From contig NW_026251730.1 of NCBI RefSeq assembly GCF_025024155.1, positions 406,869-470,868 on the forward strand: DNA of 64,000 bases. Direction: 5' to 3'. The notes beneath the pieces were generated by a model. It saw only the letters and a list, made by a program, of their open reading frames with translations, made no database searches and was not told where the DNA came from. Source of the DNA: Gamsiella multidivaricata. Taxonomy: Eukaryota > Mortierellomycota > Mortierellomycetes > Mortierellales > Mortierellaceae. Both the position numbers and the translations under genes were made by a program. Shown here piece by piece: positions 12,201-25,085 of this stretch (position 1 is its first letter; each line of letters opens with the position of its first letter).

Positions 12201-15200
12201 TAAGATGGTTTTGAAGTCCTACTTTCTTCACACCGATCTGCTCGTTGACTGCGGCAATAGTTTCGTCCTGCTCCTTCTCTCTGCCCTTCAGGTCCAGTTG
12301 ATCCTGATCTCGCTCGTCAATCATCAAAAAAAAACTTTTTCGCAGATGATCCCGGAGTTTCGAAAGTTGGCCGAGATACGGTGTCAAGACTGCAATGTCG
12401 CCAGGCTTGTCATATCCATTCTTGATCAGGTATTGTGCCAGTGCCCCAACCATCCTGACCTCGAAAGAGTTGGCGAACGACTGTGCGCCGTACTGGTCCT
12501 TGCTGTCTTCAGCGTGTGCATGGTCCATGAAGTACAAGTTGGCGCCCATGCCACTCACATCGGGATACGCAAAGACTCGCTCTCCATCAGCCAGGTCAGG
12601 ATAAAGCGTATTCCTGATCAGGCTCGAGATCTCGGGCCGCATGCGTCGTTGAATAGTCAAGTGTGACAGTGGTAGAGGGTTCTTCTTAGACTCCTTATCA
12701 ACGAGGCGCTCGAAAAGAGACTTGTCGAGATTGTAGTTCTTGCCGATGGTAGAATCCGATGATAGAGTATATGTCTCGATCTGGGGACGAAGCTGCTTAT
12801 GGTCACCGATGAGAACCAGGTGCTGTGTCGAAGCAGAGAGCGCCGCCAAAATATGAGATTCCAGGACCTCTCCCGCCTCCTCGCAAATGATGATCTTGGG
12901 GGCGACTGCGCTAATCAAGGTTTGCAACTTGGCTGCGCCGTTGGTAGTCATTCCGATCACAGAAGTCTCGCGAAGGATAGTCCTTCGAATATCGTCGTTC
13001 GCGTTATTTTTGGCCTGTGAAATCTTCTCGACTTCGATTAGCAGGCGGCTCATCGACTGCATCATGAAATTCAGTACCTCGGGCTTCCACGAGTCCAATA
13101 ACCGCCTTCGCTCATTCAGGGACATTTCCCACAAGTCGCCTGTCAGCTGATGCAATGGTCGATCCGTATTTGGGATATGATGGAGTGTTGATCTTCCTTG
13201 TACTTGTCGCGTCGACGAGCCGTCTATCTGAAGAGAGCCGAATGCATTGTATAGTGGTACGGCATTCTTCTTGATGGCCTTGGCTGCTACCTTATTAAGG
13301 CGCCTCTTTTCATCAATGTCGGCCCCTGTAATCCACCGAACGTAGCGACTCTTGCTCTTGCCCCCCACGGTGGTAAACTCCCCCGAATCAGAATCGTCAC
13401 TGCTCGCAATGTCCTCATTCCATGCAGCACTAGTGTATCCGTGATAATCAAGCTGCTCCCACTGATCTTCGTTGTGATTCATCAGGAAAGTCCCAACGTA
13501 TTCCCAATCCAAGGTTTCATTTCGGAGGGCCTTCTCAAGGTTCTGAATTTTCTTGGAGACAATTTCCCAGTCTTCGTGTGCCTTCTTAATGACTTGTCTC
13601 ACGCTGAAAGGTCGATCTCGCGCCATCTTCAGACTTTCCAGATTGTAGTCCTCTAGACGCTCGCTTTTGGAACGAGCTCCAATACGGACAATGCTCTTGA
13701 TGCCTTCATCCAGCAGGTGCTCTAGGAACTGATCCAGTGCATGATTCGTGTAGCAGATACAGAGGATAGGTCCACAGTTCATCGCTTGCTTGTTGTGCAA
13801 TAGGACTCGCATTAGATCCACTCCGATCTTGGTCTTGCCAGTCCCGGGCGGCCTACATATGACATAAAGACCATCATAAGTTAGTGTAAGTTGGTGCGTC
13901 GATAGCAAAGAAGGGAGAGAGAGGGACTGTCTGACATGCATCACCAAAGCTTACCCGCTGATCAGCGCAACTTCTCGGCAAAGAGTTTCGACCAAGGCGG
14001 ATGCTTGCGTGTCATCGAGAGTGCTCTGCCTCTGGAGCATGTTAATCGCCACTGTGACTGAATCCTGGCTTAACACATCCAGCTGACACCGCTGCCCTTT
14101 GAGTAGCACCGACAAATCGAACGTGAATCCAGGGGCGCGAGCATACAGTGGTGGATCGACTGCTACTTCTCCAGCCGCCAGCGTCCCCTCCTGTTCTTGG
14201 GCAGTGGGAGCGAGGTACTTTCCGAAGGGCAGGGACGCTGGCACGCAATTCTGGAGAGCCTTTAGGATGGGACGGTACGACTCGAAGAAACCGCCCATGG
14301 ACTCTACTAGAAACCACTGCTTTTTCTTGGACTGACTCGCTATGTTGAGCATCGTCAAGTAGGCCTTGGGATCTGCCAAAGAGATATGAATCCGCGCCGC
14401 CTTGTTGTCCTTGGCCAACGCCGCCGTGTCGCGCTTTGTGACCACTCCAAGGATCATTTGAAAAGGCGGGTGACCTGCATCCTCCATCTGCCGATTATTA
14501 TCTGAACGACTCGCAAGACAGATAAGGGAGCCCTGCATCAACCGTCTCCTGGATCGCTCCCAGAACTCGACTCGCTGCTGATGGGTGGTTGCTGCTGCTG
14601 CGCGTGGCGGTTGACCAAACGAGATCTCGACCGAGCCAACGGATGTCTGCTTTGTGGTATCCATGCCCAGCATGTGCACGTCTCCATACACGTCCAGGCT
14701 GATATTGTCGTCCAGGCGTTTCTTAAGCTCCTTCTGCTTCAATAAGATGCTCTCCTCCCCAGGCCTGATTGCCTGGAGCACATTCGAGAACGACATCAGT
14801 CCTTTGCGGAGCGAATCAATCATGTCTTCCCTGTACAGCCGAAAATGTATATCGAGCTGGCGTCTCCAACCTGGAGGCAGAAAATGAGGGGCCTCCGAGA
14901 TATCATTTGATGGCAAGAACGGATCTCGAGGGCTAGCGATCTCCTGCTCAGTTGGCAACAGAATAATCTTTGAAATTTCCGCATGATCATTGTCGTGTCG
15001 AGAACCCTTCGGGGAAAGGTGTCCTGGCGGGTCATACGCGGATACGAGGTGGACCATATTCGGTCCTCGGGGCCTGGAAGGTTGAGGACTCGTCAGGCTA
15101 GCTGCAGAGTGAAGAGGCTCGATGATCTTGTCCCGGGCATCAGTGATGATCTGTTCCAATCGAGTCACTTCCCGAGCAAGATTCTCGTTGAAAAATCGAT

Positions 15201-16080
15201 CCTCGGCCGAGCTGGATGCCACTTGAAGGCACTTTATCTGCTGTGTGCGCAATTTTGCGACCAAATCAGCCATCGCAGTCTGCGCATCCTGAAATCTCTT
15301 GATCAGTTGATATACGAGTCGTACGATGGCCAGAAGAGCGCACGGCAAAGAAGTGACATGACAGATGGAAGTCTGTTCGTTGAGAAGTCGCTGGCCGCCC
15401 GCGCTGAAATCCGCCATGGATCTTCGTTCCAAGAGCTGGTCCATGCACCGCATGACTCCATCGTCCAAGAACTGTCTCTGGTGACTGAATACGGTCGAGT
15501 ATATGATTCCCGACTCACTTGTTAGGGTCGACTGGCACACAGACTCGCGGGTAAACACCCCGATCAATGGCAGTACCACATACTGGAACGACAGGAGATC
15601 CTTTGAGTCCCCAGCATCGATGTGCATCGGCATGAGCATGATCTCCCTCAGACGCGCACGTCCAGAAACCTTGGATAGGCTCGTCAAGATTCCGGATGTA
15701 TCGATGTTGTGGTGGTTCGAAAGGTTGAGAAGGCAGGAGTTAACAAAGTTCCTGATTTGCCTTTGACCGGTGAAGGCTACAAAGTCGTCCTTGTTGAGAA
15801 TAAAGCTGGCATTGTGCTGGAGCTTCTCATCGGCTGCGGCAGCGAGAACGACATCGTCTGTACCCTCGCCTGCGATCTGAAGAGTGAACTCTCGCTTAGC
15901 AACAACAATGGTAGCCTTTTGGTCTTGTGTAAGCATGCCACGACCACGACCACGGCCTTGTCCGGGCCCTTGAACAGGCCCTCCACCGTGGTGTCCACGG
16001 TTACCCTGGCCTCGACCTCGCCCTCTTCCATCACGGTTACCATTAAATCCACCTCGCCCTCCTTGGTTCGGAGTGGCCAT
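9205..16080 (-). CDS. ZNFX1/Hrr1-like NF-X1 zinc-finger helicase, copy B (complete)
   Basis: Five exons on the minus strand: 16080-13955, 13852-12175, 12068-11684, 11596-9444 and 9348-9205, totalling 6486 nt (2161 residues). Order of parts: Arg/Gly-rich N-terminus (1-50); conserved N-terminal region (about 60-700); superfamily-1 helicase with Walker A GPPGTGKT near 709, CYTNHALDQF, CEEAGEV near 1033, GDHKQLRPQ, QRRMRPEIS, NYQGEEAKI near 1268 and LLSRAQHGMFLIGN; a run of NF-X1-type Cys/His fingers (about 1370-1640, for example CGHTF-like, CSECQK and CNKRCDKELKCGHQC); a helical C-terminal region; and an RZ-type zinc finger (about 2104-2146). The RZ finger appears only after splicing the last intron (9349-9443): CPNGHP joins YVIGECG, then CAEC and GGGDH. 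This is the full ZNFX1 layout. The silencing role is known for the family and inferred here. Confidence 0.92.
13724..14022. repeat. 299-bp tract shared with copies A and C (copy B instance)
   Basis: Identical by eye to 1896-2194, including intron 13853-13954 (102 nt). Upstream of 14022 the exon sequence departs at once from copies A and C, which keep matching each other. Confidence 0.9.
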
Positions 16081-17178
16081 TCTTTAGGGAGAGGAGAGAT
16101 GCATCTCGGTTAGTTGCTGCGTCGTTCTTTCAATTTATTCCACCAAAAAAAAGCATACCAAAAAAGGCTTTCTGCTGTACCTTGGCAGTTACGGTGCGCG
16201 TTTTTTTCTTTCTGTTTCTTACTCGTGTCAAACGAGGAGTGGTTGAGCGCGAGATGGGTAGCGCAGAGACGTGTTATGATGTTGGTGAGAAAGTGGGCCT
16301 TGTGGAAAAGCGGTTGAGCTGAGAAGAATGTGGGTGGTGCTGAGTGGGTGAGAGCGAAGGAAGGAAGAAAGGAAGGAAATGGAGGGCCTGGAAGAATGCC
16401 CGAGTGTAAGAGCGTACAAATATCTCCCATGTGCGTGATAGGCGAATTATGCACCCTTCGCCATTTTTGTCTTGCATGATATGCACACGCCAAATCCACA
16501 ATACAACACAGCAGATAAACAAGGGCACTTGTGCTGTTTACCTCACCATGCGCAGCCGCTGTATCCCGCCACATCCATCGCACAGCAGCGGACGATGCCT
16601 CACCCCTTTGGTCACTTTGCGGGACCAGCAGTGATCGATTGCGGGGGGGTTTTTTTTTTTTTGGCTCTCCTGTATTCACCAGGTACACATCGACCAAAGT
16701 ATTCACTAGAAAGATCAACCTGAGCAAGCAACCATGAAGCTAACGAACCATGTCGTGCACAATGGCTACTAAATGAAGAGAGGACAGAAGGAATAAGGAG
16801 CGCAAGAAGGAACAAAAGATGGAGCGAGGGAATGTCAACTGGTGCCCCGGCTAGAAGCCCCCTTACATTATTTGGGGCAACAGACGTAGGCTGTGCAACC
16901 AAGATGCCAAGATTTCTTCGCCACTCCCTCCGTCGAGATATTACACTGCATCAAATAAAGCCCCATGGTTTATAGATGATTGCTAGCGCCGATCCACATA
17001 AACAATGTATTTTGGCGAAGTACCCGAAACGCTCGTTACACGGCCAGGTCGTTGACCTCGTCTATTTTTGTACTACAAGTCTTTCTTTTATTATGCCATG
17101 CTGCTGTAGTTCCAGTCGCCTATATTCATTTTGCAGTCGAAAAGATCTCAGCGCAACGGATGAGGATGCTTCGTCTCT
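16081..17178. other. Intergenic region between helicase copies B and C
   Basis: It holds the promoter side of copy B and the 3' flank of copy C. Poly-T/A runs occur (for example near 16650). The minus-strand frame at 16110-16727 is low in complexity, lacks any recognisable motif and is not called. Nothing else was seen. Confidence 0.5.
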
Positions 17179-20100
17179 TCAGTATCCTGCAATGGATACC
17201 TGGCACTCAAAACATCGCCATTCCATGAGCACTGTCGACTCATCCAATACGTACTGCAAAAAAAAAAAAAAGACAAGTGAGTGATAATTAACTTGCTAGA
17301 AAATGATCAAGATAACCATAATCGATTAAAGAACTCAACTTACCCCATGTCCATTACTGCAGAGTACCCATTGCCCATCCTGCACCGGCTCTTGGTCCGT
17401 CGCCCCCTTGAACAGATATCGTAACTTCTCACCCTGCGACACGGCCACAAATACATCCTCCCCTCTAGCAGCTCGCACTGCGCTCACCATCCTATCCCGT
17501 AACTCCACCATTCTCTTCTTGATATCGATCGTTATCACCCACGCATACTTTTCCCTGATCTCTTTGTCGTCCGTCATATAGTTCTTCAATAGCCGTTTAA
17601 CTTGCTTGCTCCGCTTCGCCTTTGCTTTGGGCCCTACAGCTACGTGCTCCATTCCAATCCACTGTAGCGTCATGCATATCAGTTCTATCCTCATCAGCCG
17701 AGCATACGCGACCTTGCGGCGATACATCCCTTCCTGCGCGGCTTCGATCAGTAACCCGGCATAAATCATTGTACAGCGGATCAAATCCTCGACAAACCAA
17801 TACCATCCAGACGCGACTCCAGCCTCGTCCAGGAACGAAAATGCCAGCGAAAGCACCAAGAGCAGCACGCTTGCCTGTCCGTATAGAGACTCGACCTTTG
17901 AAAGGACGGTCGAACCGCCTCGTGGAAAACCACACTTTACGGCCGATCCGCAATCAACATCCAAAGCTCGAACTTTTTGCGGCTGTCCAGATGTTGAGCT
18001 TGATGCCGTACGTTTGAAGTGGCCCACAATAGCATCGTAAAGCCGGTTTAACGGTGAGAGTCCTGCTCCATTATCAGCTCTGAGGAAACTCTGGAAGACC
18101 TCTACGGCCGGCCCAACGAGCTCAGTCCAATGACGTCGATAGCGCACAGGGATCTTGTAGATAGGTGGCAAGGCTGCAAAATCGCTATTCGGATAATAGT
18201 CTGCCTTGTTCTCGAAGTTCCCAAGTACCCGTAAGAAGGCTTTTGGTGGGTCCATGCGAGATTCCCTCTTGGTTTTAGAGAGTTGTTCCAAAACCTTGGT
18301 CCGACGGCTCTCAACCTCATCGCACACCTTTGCAAACTGCTTGTGCACTTTGTCAAAACCTTGGAATTGATCTATATGTTGGGACCTCAACCGAGCGGCG
18401 AGAAGTAAGTGGTTCAAACGAAGTCCGTAGCGCAAAGGTCCAACAGCAGGTTCATCACAGATCGGACATAAAACTTGGTCAGGCTCATAACCTGGTAGAT
18501 CATGCCTCCCAACGTACTCGATCGCGCCGTGCTCTCGGTCAAAGTACTCGACATAGTATCGATCCATCTCCATGAGTCCATCCAGTGTTAACATCGTCAA
18601 AACATGGCCACAGCCGAGGACCAAGATCGGATTTCGATCCACATCGACCTCTGAAAACGAATCCTCCCTCAACAAATCGACAAGCTCGTCCATCTCTGCA
18701 GGGTCTTTCTTGCACTCGATACATAACACTGTCGAAGGACATGTCTCTCCGCATACTGAAGGACATCGATGTCCGCACTTCAAAAGCTTTTCGCATCGCT
18801 TGTTGCAAGGCAGTCGATCGCATGGCACTCCACACGGCATGTTGCATTGGCCTTGGTGCTGGCAGCTCCAAACACAGGGTTGGCAGCAAACATCACAGGG
18901 CTCAGTGCACTTCTGGCGGCACCGGGAGTGAGCGCATGCGGCCTTGCACTGCTGGGTACACGCAGGACATGATGAACCTTCATGGCAGTTTGCTTGACAT
19001 GTGTGCCCGCAAAGCTGGATCTGACCGCACTTCGTAAGACATCCGCCATGCACTGTCCTCGGAATGCCCTCAACTGACTTGCCCTCCCCCTCTGGCGAGG
19101 GCGAGGTTTTTTGGCACTCGGAGCAGTTGCGCAGACAGTAATGTCCGCATTCGAGACGAGTTCCGCATTTCTCGGAACACAGAACTCCCTTCGGATCCAT
19201 CTGGCATACCATGGTTTTCTCATGTTCGCAGCTCGGCAGTTTACGTACAACGCTGACTTTGCAGTAGATTCGGGCTAGATCCTTGGCCTGGTAGCATCTG
19301 GGTTGCTTGAAAACATGTCCACACGAGAGAACAATGTCCGCGACAACTTCCATGCAGTCGCCACAGACTTCGCCGCACGTTTTTGGACAGACATGATTAC
19401 AACCTTTATGTAGGTGAGGGCATGGCTGAGGACATTTGAATGAAACGTGCTCCTTGTCGTATGGGTGGCCTATTGATCGCAAGAACAGATTAGCAACAAT
19501 ACACGAGTCAGGTATTCTGTAAATATCAATGCCACTATATACCGCCCTCCTTTCAATATTAGACTCACATTGCATCGGACAGGTATGACCACAGCTGAGT
19601 CTGTAGTCGCACATAGCGGTGCATCCGCCGTTTGGAGAAATTGCCTTGAATGTCTCAGCATCGCTCACTGTGCTTGCAATTCCGTGTTCCTTGCAGGTGA
19701 TCGCGAATCCTCCACCCACTCGATCGGACGCACGTAGTTCTTCCATGATCTTTGGCCACAGACCATGCTTCTCCTGCGCCATCAATCCAGCATTGCCGAT
19801 AAGGTACATGCCATGCTGTGCTCGAGACAGGAGAACGTTAGTGCGATTGGGAGACTTGAGGAACCCGATGGAGCTCCAATCCGCCTTTTCGCCACTCTCT
19901 TTGATATCGCTTCGAACAAGCGAGATGATAACAATCTTAGCCTCCTCGCCCTTTGTACATAGCGAAAAAAAAAAAAAAAAATTGGGTGAGTACCTATGCT
20001 ATGTAATCTATAGAGTAACCACATCGTACGCTGCGGTTACATGCAAAGGATCTTGTGTACCTGATAGTTATCAATGGTCCTGAGAGTGAGAGATTCCTGT

Positions 20101-23100
20101 TTTGCAGGTTCGCTGGTAGGCTTCGGTCTCCACCCGTCAACCTCTGCGTCTTGTTCGCCCTGATCCAACTTTTCCTGATCTCGCTCGTCTATAAGCAATT
20201 TGAATGCGTCACTTAAACCATCCCGAAGTTTCGAAAGTTGGCCGAGATACGGTGTCAGGACTGCAATGTCCCCAGGCTTGTCATATCCATTCTTGATCAG
20301 GTACTGTGCCAGTGCCCCAACCATCCTGACCTCGAAAGAGTTGGCGAACGACTGCATGCCGTACTGGTCCCTGCTGTCCTCAGCGTGTGCATGGTCCATG
20401 AAGTACAGGTTGGCACCCATGCCACTCACATTGGGATACTCGAGGACTCGCTTTTCATCAACTAGGTCGGGATAAAGCGTATTCCTGATTAAGCTCGAGA
20501 TCTCGGGCCGCATGCGTCGCTGAATAGTCATGTGCGACAGTGGGAGTGGGTTCTTCTCGGCAGTAACGAGGCGCTCGAAAAGAGACTGATCCAAATTGTA
20601 GTTCTTTCCGACGGTAGAATCCGACGACAGAGTATATGTCTCGATCTGGGGACGAAGCTGCTTATGGTCACCGATGAGGATCAGGTGTTGGGTCGAAGGC
20701 GAGAGTGCTGTCAGAATATGCGACTCCAGGACCTCGCCCGCTTCCTCACAAATGATGATTTCGGGAGCGACTGCACTGATCAGAGCCTGCATTTTCGCGG
20801 CGCCACTGGTGGTCATTCCAATGACCGATGCATTCTGGAGAATACAGCGCCGGGCCTCATCGTATGCCTCGTTCTTCTTCTTTGCGAACTCCTCGGCCTC
20901 TCGCAGGTGCTCTGTCAATTGTTCTATCATGGATTCCTGCGCCTTGGGTCTCCATGAATCCAATAGTCGCCTACGCTCGACCATCGACATCTCCCAGACG
21001 TCTCCGCCCAGCATCCTTAAGGGCCTATCCCCCAGCGGTATATCCCAAAGCTCTAATTCCTCCTCTTTTTCCTCTTCTTCCTCTCCCTCTTCCTCATCCT
21101 TCGACGCGAGGGCGCTGTACGAGTTGTAGAACTTATGTTGTTTTTGATCCTTCCATTTCTTCATTTGTTCATTCAATTTCTGCTTCTCAGAGATGTCGTG
21201 TCCATTGATCCACCGACTGAAATGATCGATATGTTGTCCCTTATGTAGAACTGTAGTAAAGTCGTCATCATCGAGGTAACTCTCTGCCATACGGGGCCGA
21301 AGCTGCTCCCATTGGTCTGGATCCTCTGTTTGGAGGTAGTCATCGATGTGGTTCCAGGATACAGCCCGGCTTTGAGTTGCAGTTTCCAGATGCATGATAT
21401 TCTTGACAAGGCCCTCGATTGTGTTCCATGTACCTTCCCATTCGTTTTTAGTGGCCGCGAGGGTTCGTCGTACGAGATCGGGTAGGTCGTTGCTCCGCAT
21501 CTTAGTTTCAAGTTTGTGCATCTCCAATCGTTTGGAATTTGATCGAGAACCAATGCGCACGATGTCGGTGACATCCATGTCCAGCAGGTGCTCTAGGAAC
21601 TGATCCAGTGCATGATTCGTGTAGCAGATACAGAGGATAGGTCCACAGTTCATCGCTTGCTTATTATGCAGTAGGACTCGCATTAGGTCCACTCCGATCT
21701 TGGTCTTGCCAGTCCCGGGCGGCCTACATATGACATAAAGACCATCATAAGTTAGTGTAAGTTGGTGCGTCGATAGCAAAGAAGGGAGAGAGAGGGACTG
21801 TCTGACATGCATCACCAAAGCTTACCCGCTGATCAGCGCAACTTCTCGGCAAAGAGTTTCGACCAAGGCGGATGCTTGCGTGTCATCGAGAGTACTTTCC
21901 CGCTGGAGCATGTGCACAGCATTGTCGATCGACTGTGGATCGGCTGCATCCAAACGGAGTCTCTTGTCCTTGACAAGGACAGACAGATCAAAGGTGAATC
22001 CCGGAGCACGCGCATACAGCGGTGGGTCGACCTTGCCGCCAGCGTCCAATCTGGTGTTATATTCGTGTTCGGTCGGAGCGATATACTTCCCGAAAGGAAG
22101 TATCGCAGGCTCGCAGTTCTGAAGTGATTTCAAAACAGGCCTATACGACTCAAAGAACCCTCCCTTCGACTGGACCAAGAACCACCGGTCAGGCATATCA
22201 GGCGACTTGGCGGAGGCAGGGTTAAGAAAAGTCATGTACTGTTGAGGATCTGTCAGCTTCACGTGGATAAATGCGTTCGACTCGCTCATGGAAAGGGCAT
22301 CGACATCTCGCCTCTCGACGACTGCAAGGATTGTGTGAAATGTTGAACCCCCGGAGCTGTGCCAGGATCTGCCGGCAAGACAAATAAGCGACCCTTGCAT
22401 CAATCGGCTCTTGGAACGTTCCCAAAACTCCTTTCGCCGTCTCTCCTTCGCGCCGTGGACCTGACTTGGCTGAGTGAACGATATCACAAGAGCACCGCGC
22501 GCGTGTCCCTCGCATTCCAGGCCGCGGAATCGCACTCCTCCGTACACATCCATATTCACATTGCTATTCCCTGATTGTGTGTCGATTGCCTTCTGCTTCA
22601 GAAGTGCATCCTCATTCCCCTTTGCTGTCTTTTCCAGAGCAGAAAAAAACGCGTTCACGCTGTCGCGAAACGAGTACAGCATGTCTTCTCTGTAGAGGCG
22701 GAAATGGATATCGATCTGACGCTTCCATCCCTGGGGCCAATGGTGAGGGGCGTCAATGCCGTTCGATGGCAAGAATGGCTGTCGAGAGCATGTCAATTCC
22801 GCTTCTGTCGGAATGATACTGATGGATGCGATTTCGGCATGGTCGTTGTCGTGCCGTGGTCCGTTTCGCGAGAGAGTGCCAGGAGGGTCGTACATCAGAT
22901 GGAGATATGGCAAGTTCGGTCCGCGAATCCTTGATAGAATCGCAGTTAGCGTGGGAGCAGATGAACTGACAGATGGTAAAAACGAGGCCTGGGCATCAGC
23001 GACGATGTTGCGGATTCGCAGGACATCCCTGACCAGGATCTCGTTCAGGAACCGGCTTTCGTTAGAGCTATCGGAGGCCTCGATGCACTTGGTCTGTTGT

Positions 23101-24305
23101 TCATACAGACGCTTGACAATGTCAGCCATCTCAAACCTCGCATCGCGAATCCTCTTGATCAGCTGATACACCAATCTCACAATGCCAAGAAATGCACGCT
23201 GCAGGGAGAACTCTTGGCGAGGGCTTCCCGGGCTCAAAAATGAGATACGAGCCCAGAGGATTCTGGTTTTCAACAGCTTATCCATACAATGCAATAATCC
23301 CTCCTCCAGGAAGGTCTTGCGGTGTTGGTAAACTGTCGAGTATATGAGGCCACACTCGGTGGTCATCGTCGACTGGCAAAGCGACTCTCGGGTGAGGATT
23401 CCGACCAAGGGTATAACCACCGTCTGGAATGGAAGAACGTCCTTCATGAGCTCTGCGTCGACCTCCATTGGCATGCTTAGGATTTCCGAGAGTCGAGCCC
23501 GCCCGCTCGTGGACGCCAAATCACCGAGGACGCCAGATGTGTCGATATTGTGGTGGTTCGACAGGTTGAGCAAGCACGAATCGACAAAGTTATGGATCAT
23601 TCTTTGGCCGGTAAAGCCGTGGAAGTCGGTCTTTCTTAAGATGAAGCTGGCCAAGTGCTGGAGCTTCTCATCAGCAGCCTTCGCGACGATGATGTCGTCT
23701 GTGCCTTCGCCGGCGACCTGGAGCGTTAAGGGTCTCGCCGCAACAACGATCTCGGTTCTTTGCTCGTCCGTGAAAAATCTCCCTCCGCGGCCGCGGCCAC
23801 GACCGCCGCCTCGACCGCGTTCAGCGCCACGATCAGCGCTATCCTCATGGCCCTCTCGGCTGTCCTGGCTGTCTCGGCTAGTTCGATGGCTGTGTCCTCC
23901 TCCTCGTCCTGCTCCTCCTCTCCAGCTACTTTGTCCTTCTCCTCCCCAGCTGCCGCGATCCCCTCGCCCTTCTCCTTCTCTCCAGTTGCCACGGTCTCCT
24001 CGGCCTTCTCCTTCTTTCCAGTTTTCGCGGTCTCTTCGTCCTTCTCGTTCTCTCCAGCTTCCGCGGCCCCCTCCTCTCCCTCCATCTCCTCCCCATCCGC
24101 CACGGTCTCCGTGTGCTCCTCCTCTCCAGCCACCGCGGTCACTTCGTGCGGCTCTTTCTCTCCAACTGGTGCGGTCGTCCTGTGCGGACGCTCCCCTCCA
24201 CCTACCGCGGTTCGCTCTCCATTTTTCCGGTGCTGAGCCGCTGAAAGGAACTTGTTCTTTCTCTCCTTGGTCCTTTCCGCCCTCACTGAAAACCAAGTCC
24301 GACAT
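17179..24305 (-). CDS. ZNFX1/Hrr1-like NF-X1 zinc-finger helicase, copy C (complete, divergent RZ finger)
   Basis: Five exons on the minus strand: 24305-21826, 21723-20061, 19950-19569, 19469-17344 and 17253-17179, totalling 6726 nt (2241 residues). The N-terminus (about 20-190) is an expanded RGG/RGW and RDRGNWREGEG-type repeat region, much longer than in A or B. The helicase carries GPPGTGKT near 827, CEEAGEV, GDHKQLRPQ, QRRMRPEIS and NYQ|GEEAKI. NF-X1 fingers follow (for example CDYRLSCGHTCPMQC, CGRLECGHYC-like). The last exon gives CSNGHG joined to YVLDEST and CFEC, then a stop. The RZ finger therefore keeps the C, H and CxxC ligand pattern, but has lost the GxCG cysteine and the terminal GG..H and is one residue shorter. 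An acidic EEEGEEEEEKEEE insert sits in the helicase between exon 2 motifs. Paralogue of B; probable silencing helicase by family. Confidence 0.92.
20230..20530. repeat. 301-bp near-identical tract shared by copies A and C (copy C instance)
   Basis: Partner of 435-735, with about three substitutions. Copy B is clearly more different over the same codons. Confidence 0.8.
21595..21893. repeat. 299-bp tract shared with copies A and B (copy C instance)
   Basis: It matches A and B except for about four substitutions, all in exon 2; intron 21724-21825 is identical. Similarity to copy A continues to about 22100 with scattered changes. Confidence 0.88.
23910..24260 (-). repeat. Coding minisatellite in the N-terminus of helicase copy C
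   Basis: Degenerate repeats of about 36 nt encode units such as EGRGDRGNWREG and make a charged RGG/RGD-rich tail. The same repeat structure produces long but meaningless open frames on the opposite strand. Confidence 0.7.
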
Positions 24306-25085
24306 GGCCTTTTTTTCTTTTTTTTTTTTTTTACATTTTATTCACAATTACAAAAGATTGCCATGTTAGTAAGGACCCATCAAATAAAAAGGCTTATTGC
24401 ACACGCGTAATTGATAATGGTCTAGCTCTCGCTGGCATTCTTTTGCCTACCGTAGTAAAAGAAATATAAAAAAAAAAAAAAGGCAGATGCTCTCGCAATG
24501 CGTGTATATAGATGAATACTGTGTGTATGTGTGTGTGTGTGTGTGTGCTGACAGACAGTTTTGCTGAATTGTCTTATTAACAAAGGTGTATGCTTCTGTT
24601 GAAGAGGTGTTGGGAGGTAGGGTGGGTGCGATGTTTGAAAAAAAAATAAAAAAAAAAAAAGCGGGCGGCAAAAGGCGCGAATATAAAGCGAAGGCACTGC
24701 TGCTGATTGAAGGGCGATGGTTGCCTGATATCCACAAATCCTGCTTCGCCTTTCCATTTTCATTTTCATTTTCTTCTTTTTCGTTACCACCCTCGCCATC
24801 TTCCACACCAGTGCCAAGCAAAGCAGTTCAACACGATGCATGGATCTGCATGAAAATTGGAAAACGAAACCTCCTCCTCCTCCCCTTCTCCTCCTCTTGT
24901 TTGTCAACGACGCGCCAATAGGACAGGTGCCTAAAAAATTGTCCATGCGCTGAGCTAAAAGCGCAGCGCGTAGACATTTTATTTTTTGACTTAGTTTTGG
25001 CCTTGATCCTGGTCTTGGTCCTGGCCCAAACCCATGGCCTCCTGTCCGGATTCTATTCCTTCAAATTCACCACTGCGGTCGCACT
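24306..25085. other. Intergenic upstream of helicase copy C, with simple repeats
   Basis: It contains poly-A/T runs (24313-24332, 24468-24481) and a GT microsatellite (24521-24547). No convincing gene was seen. Confidence 0.5.

Noticed and set aside
16110..16727. 205-codon minus-strand frame between helicase copies B and C
   Set aside because: It consists of promoter-like sequence with homopolymers; no motif and no splice context.
23344..24369. 341-codon plus-strand open frame opposite the start of helicase copy C
   Set aside because: It is the antisense of the RGG-coding minisatellite. The Pro/Arg/Ser-rich translation has no domain and the sense strand is clearly coding.
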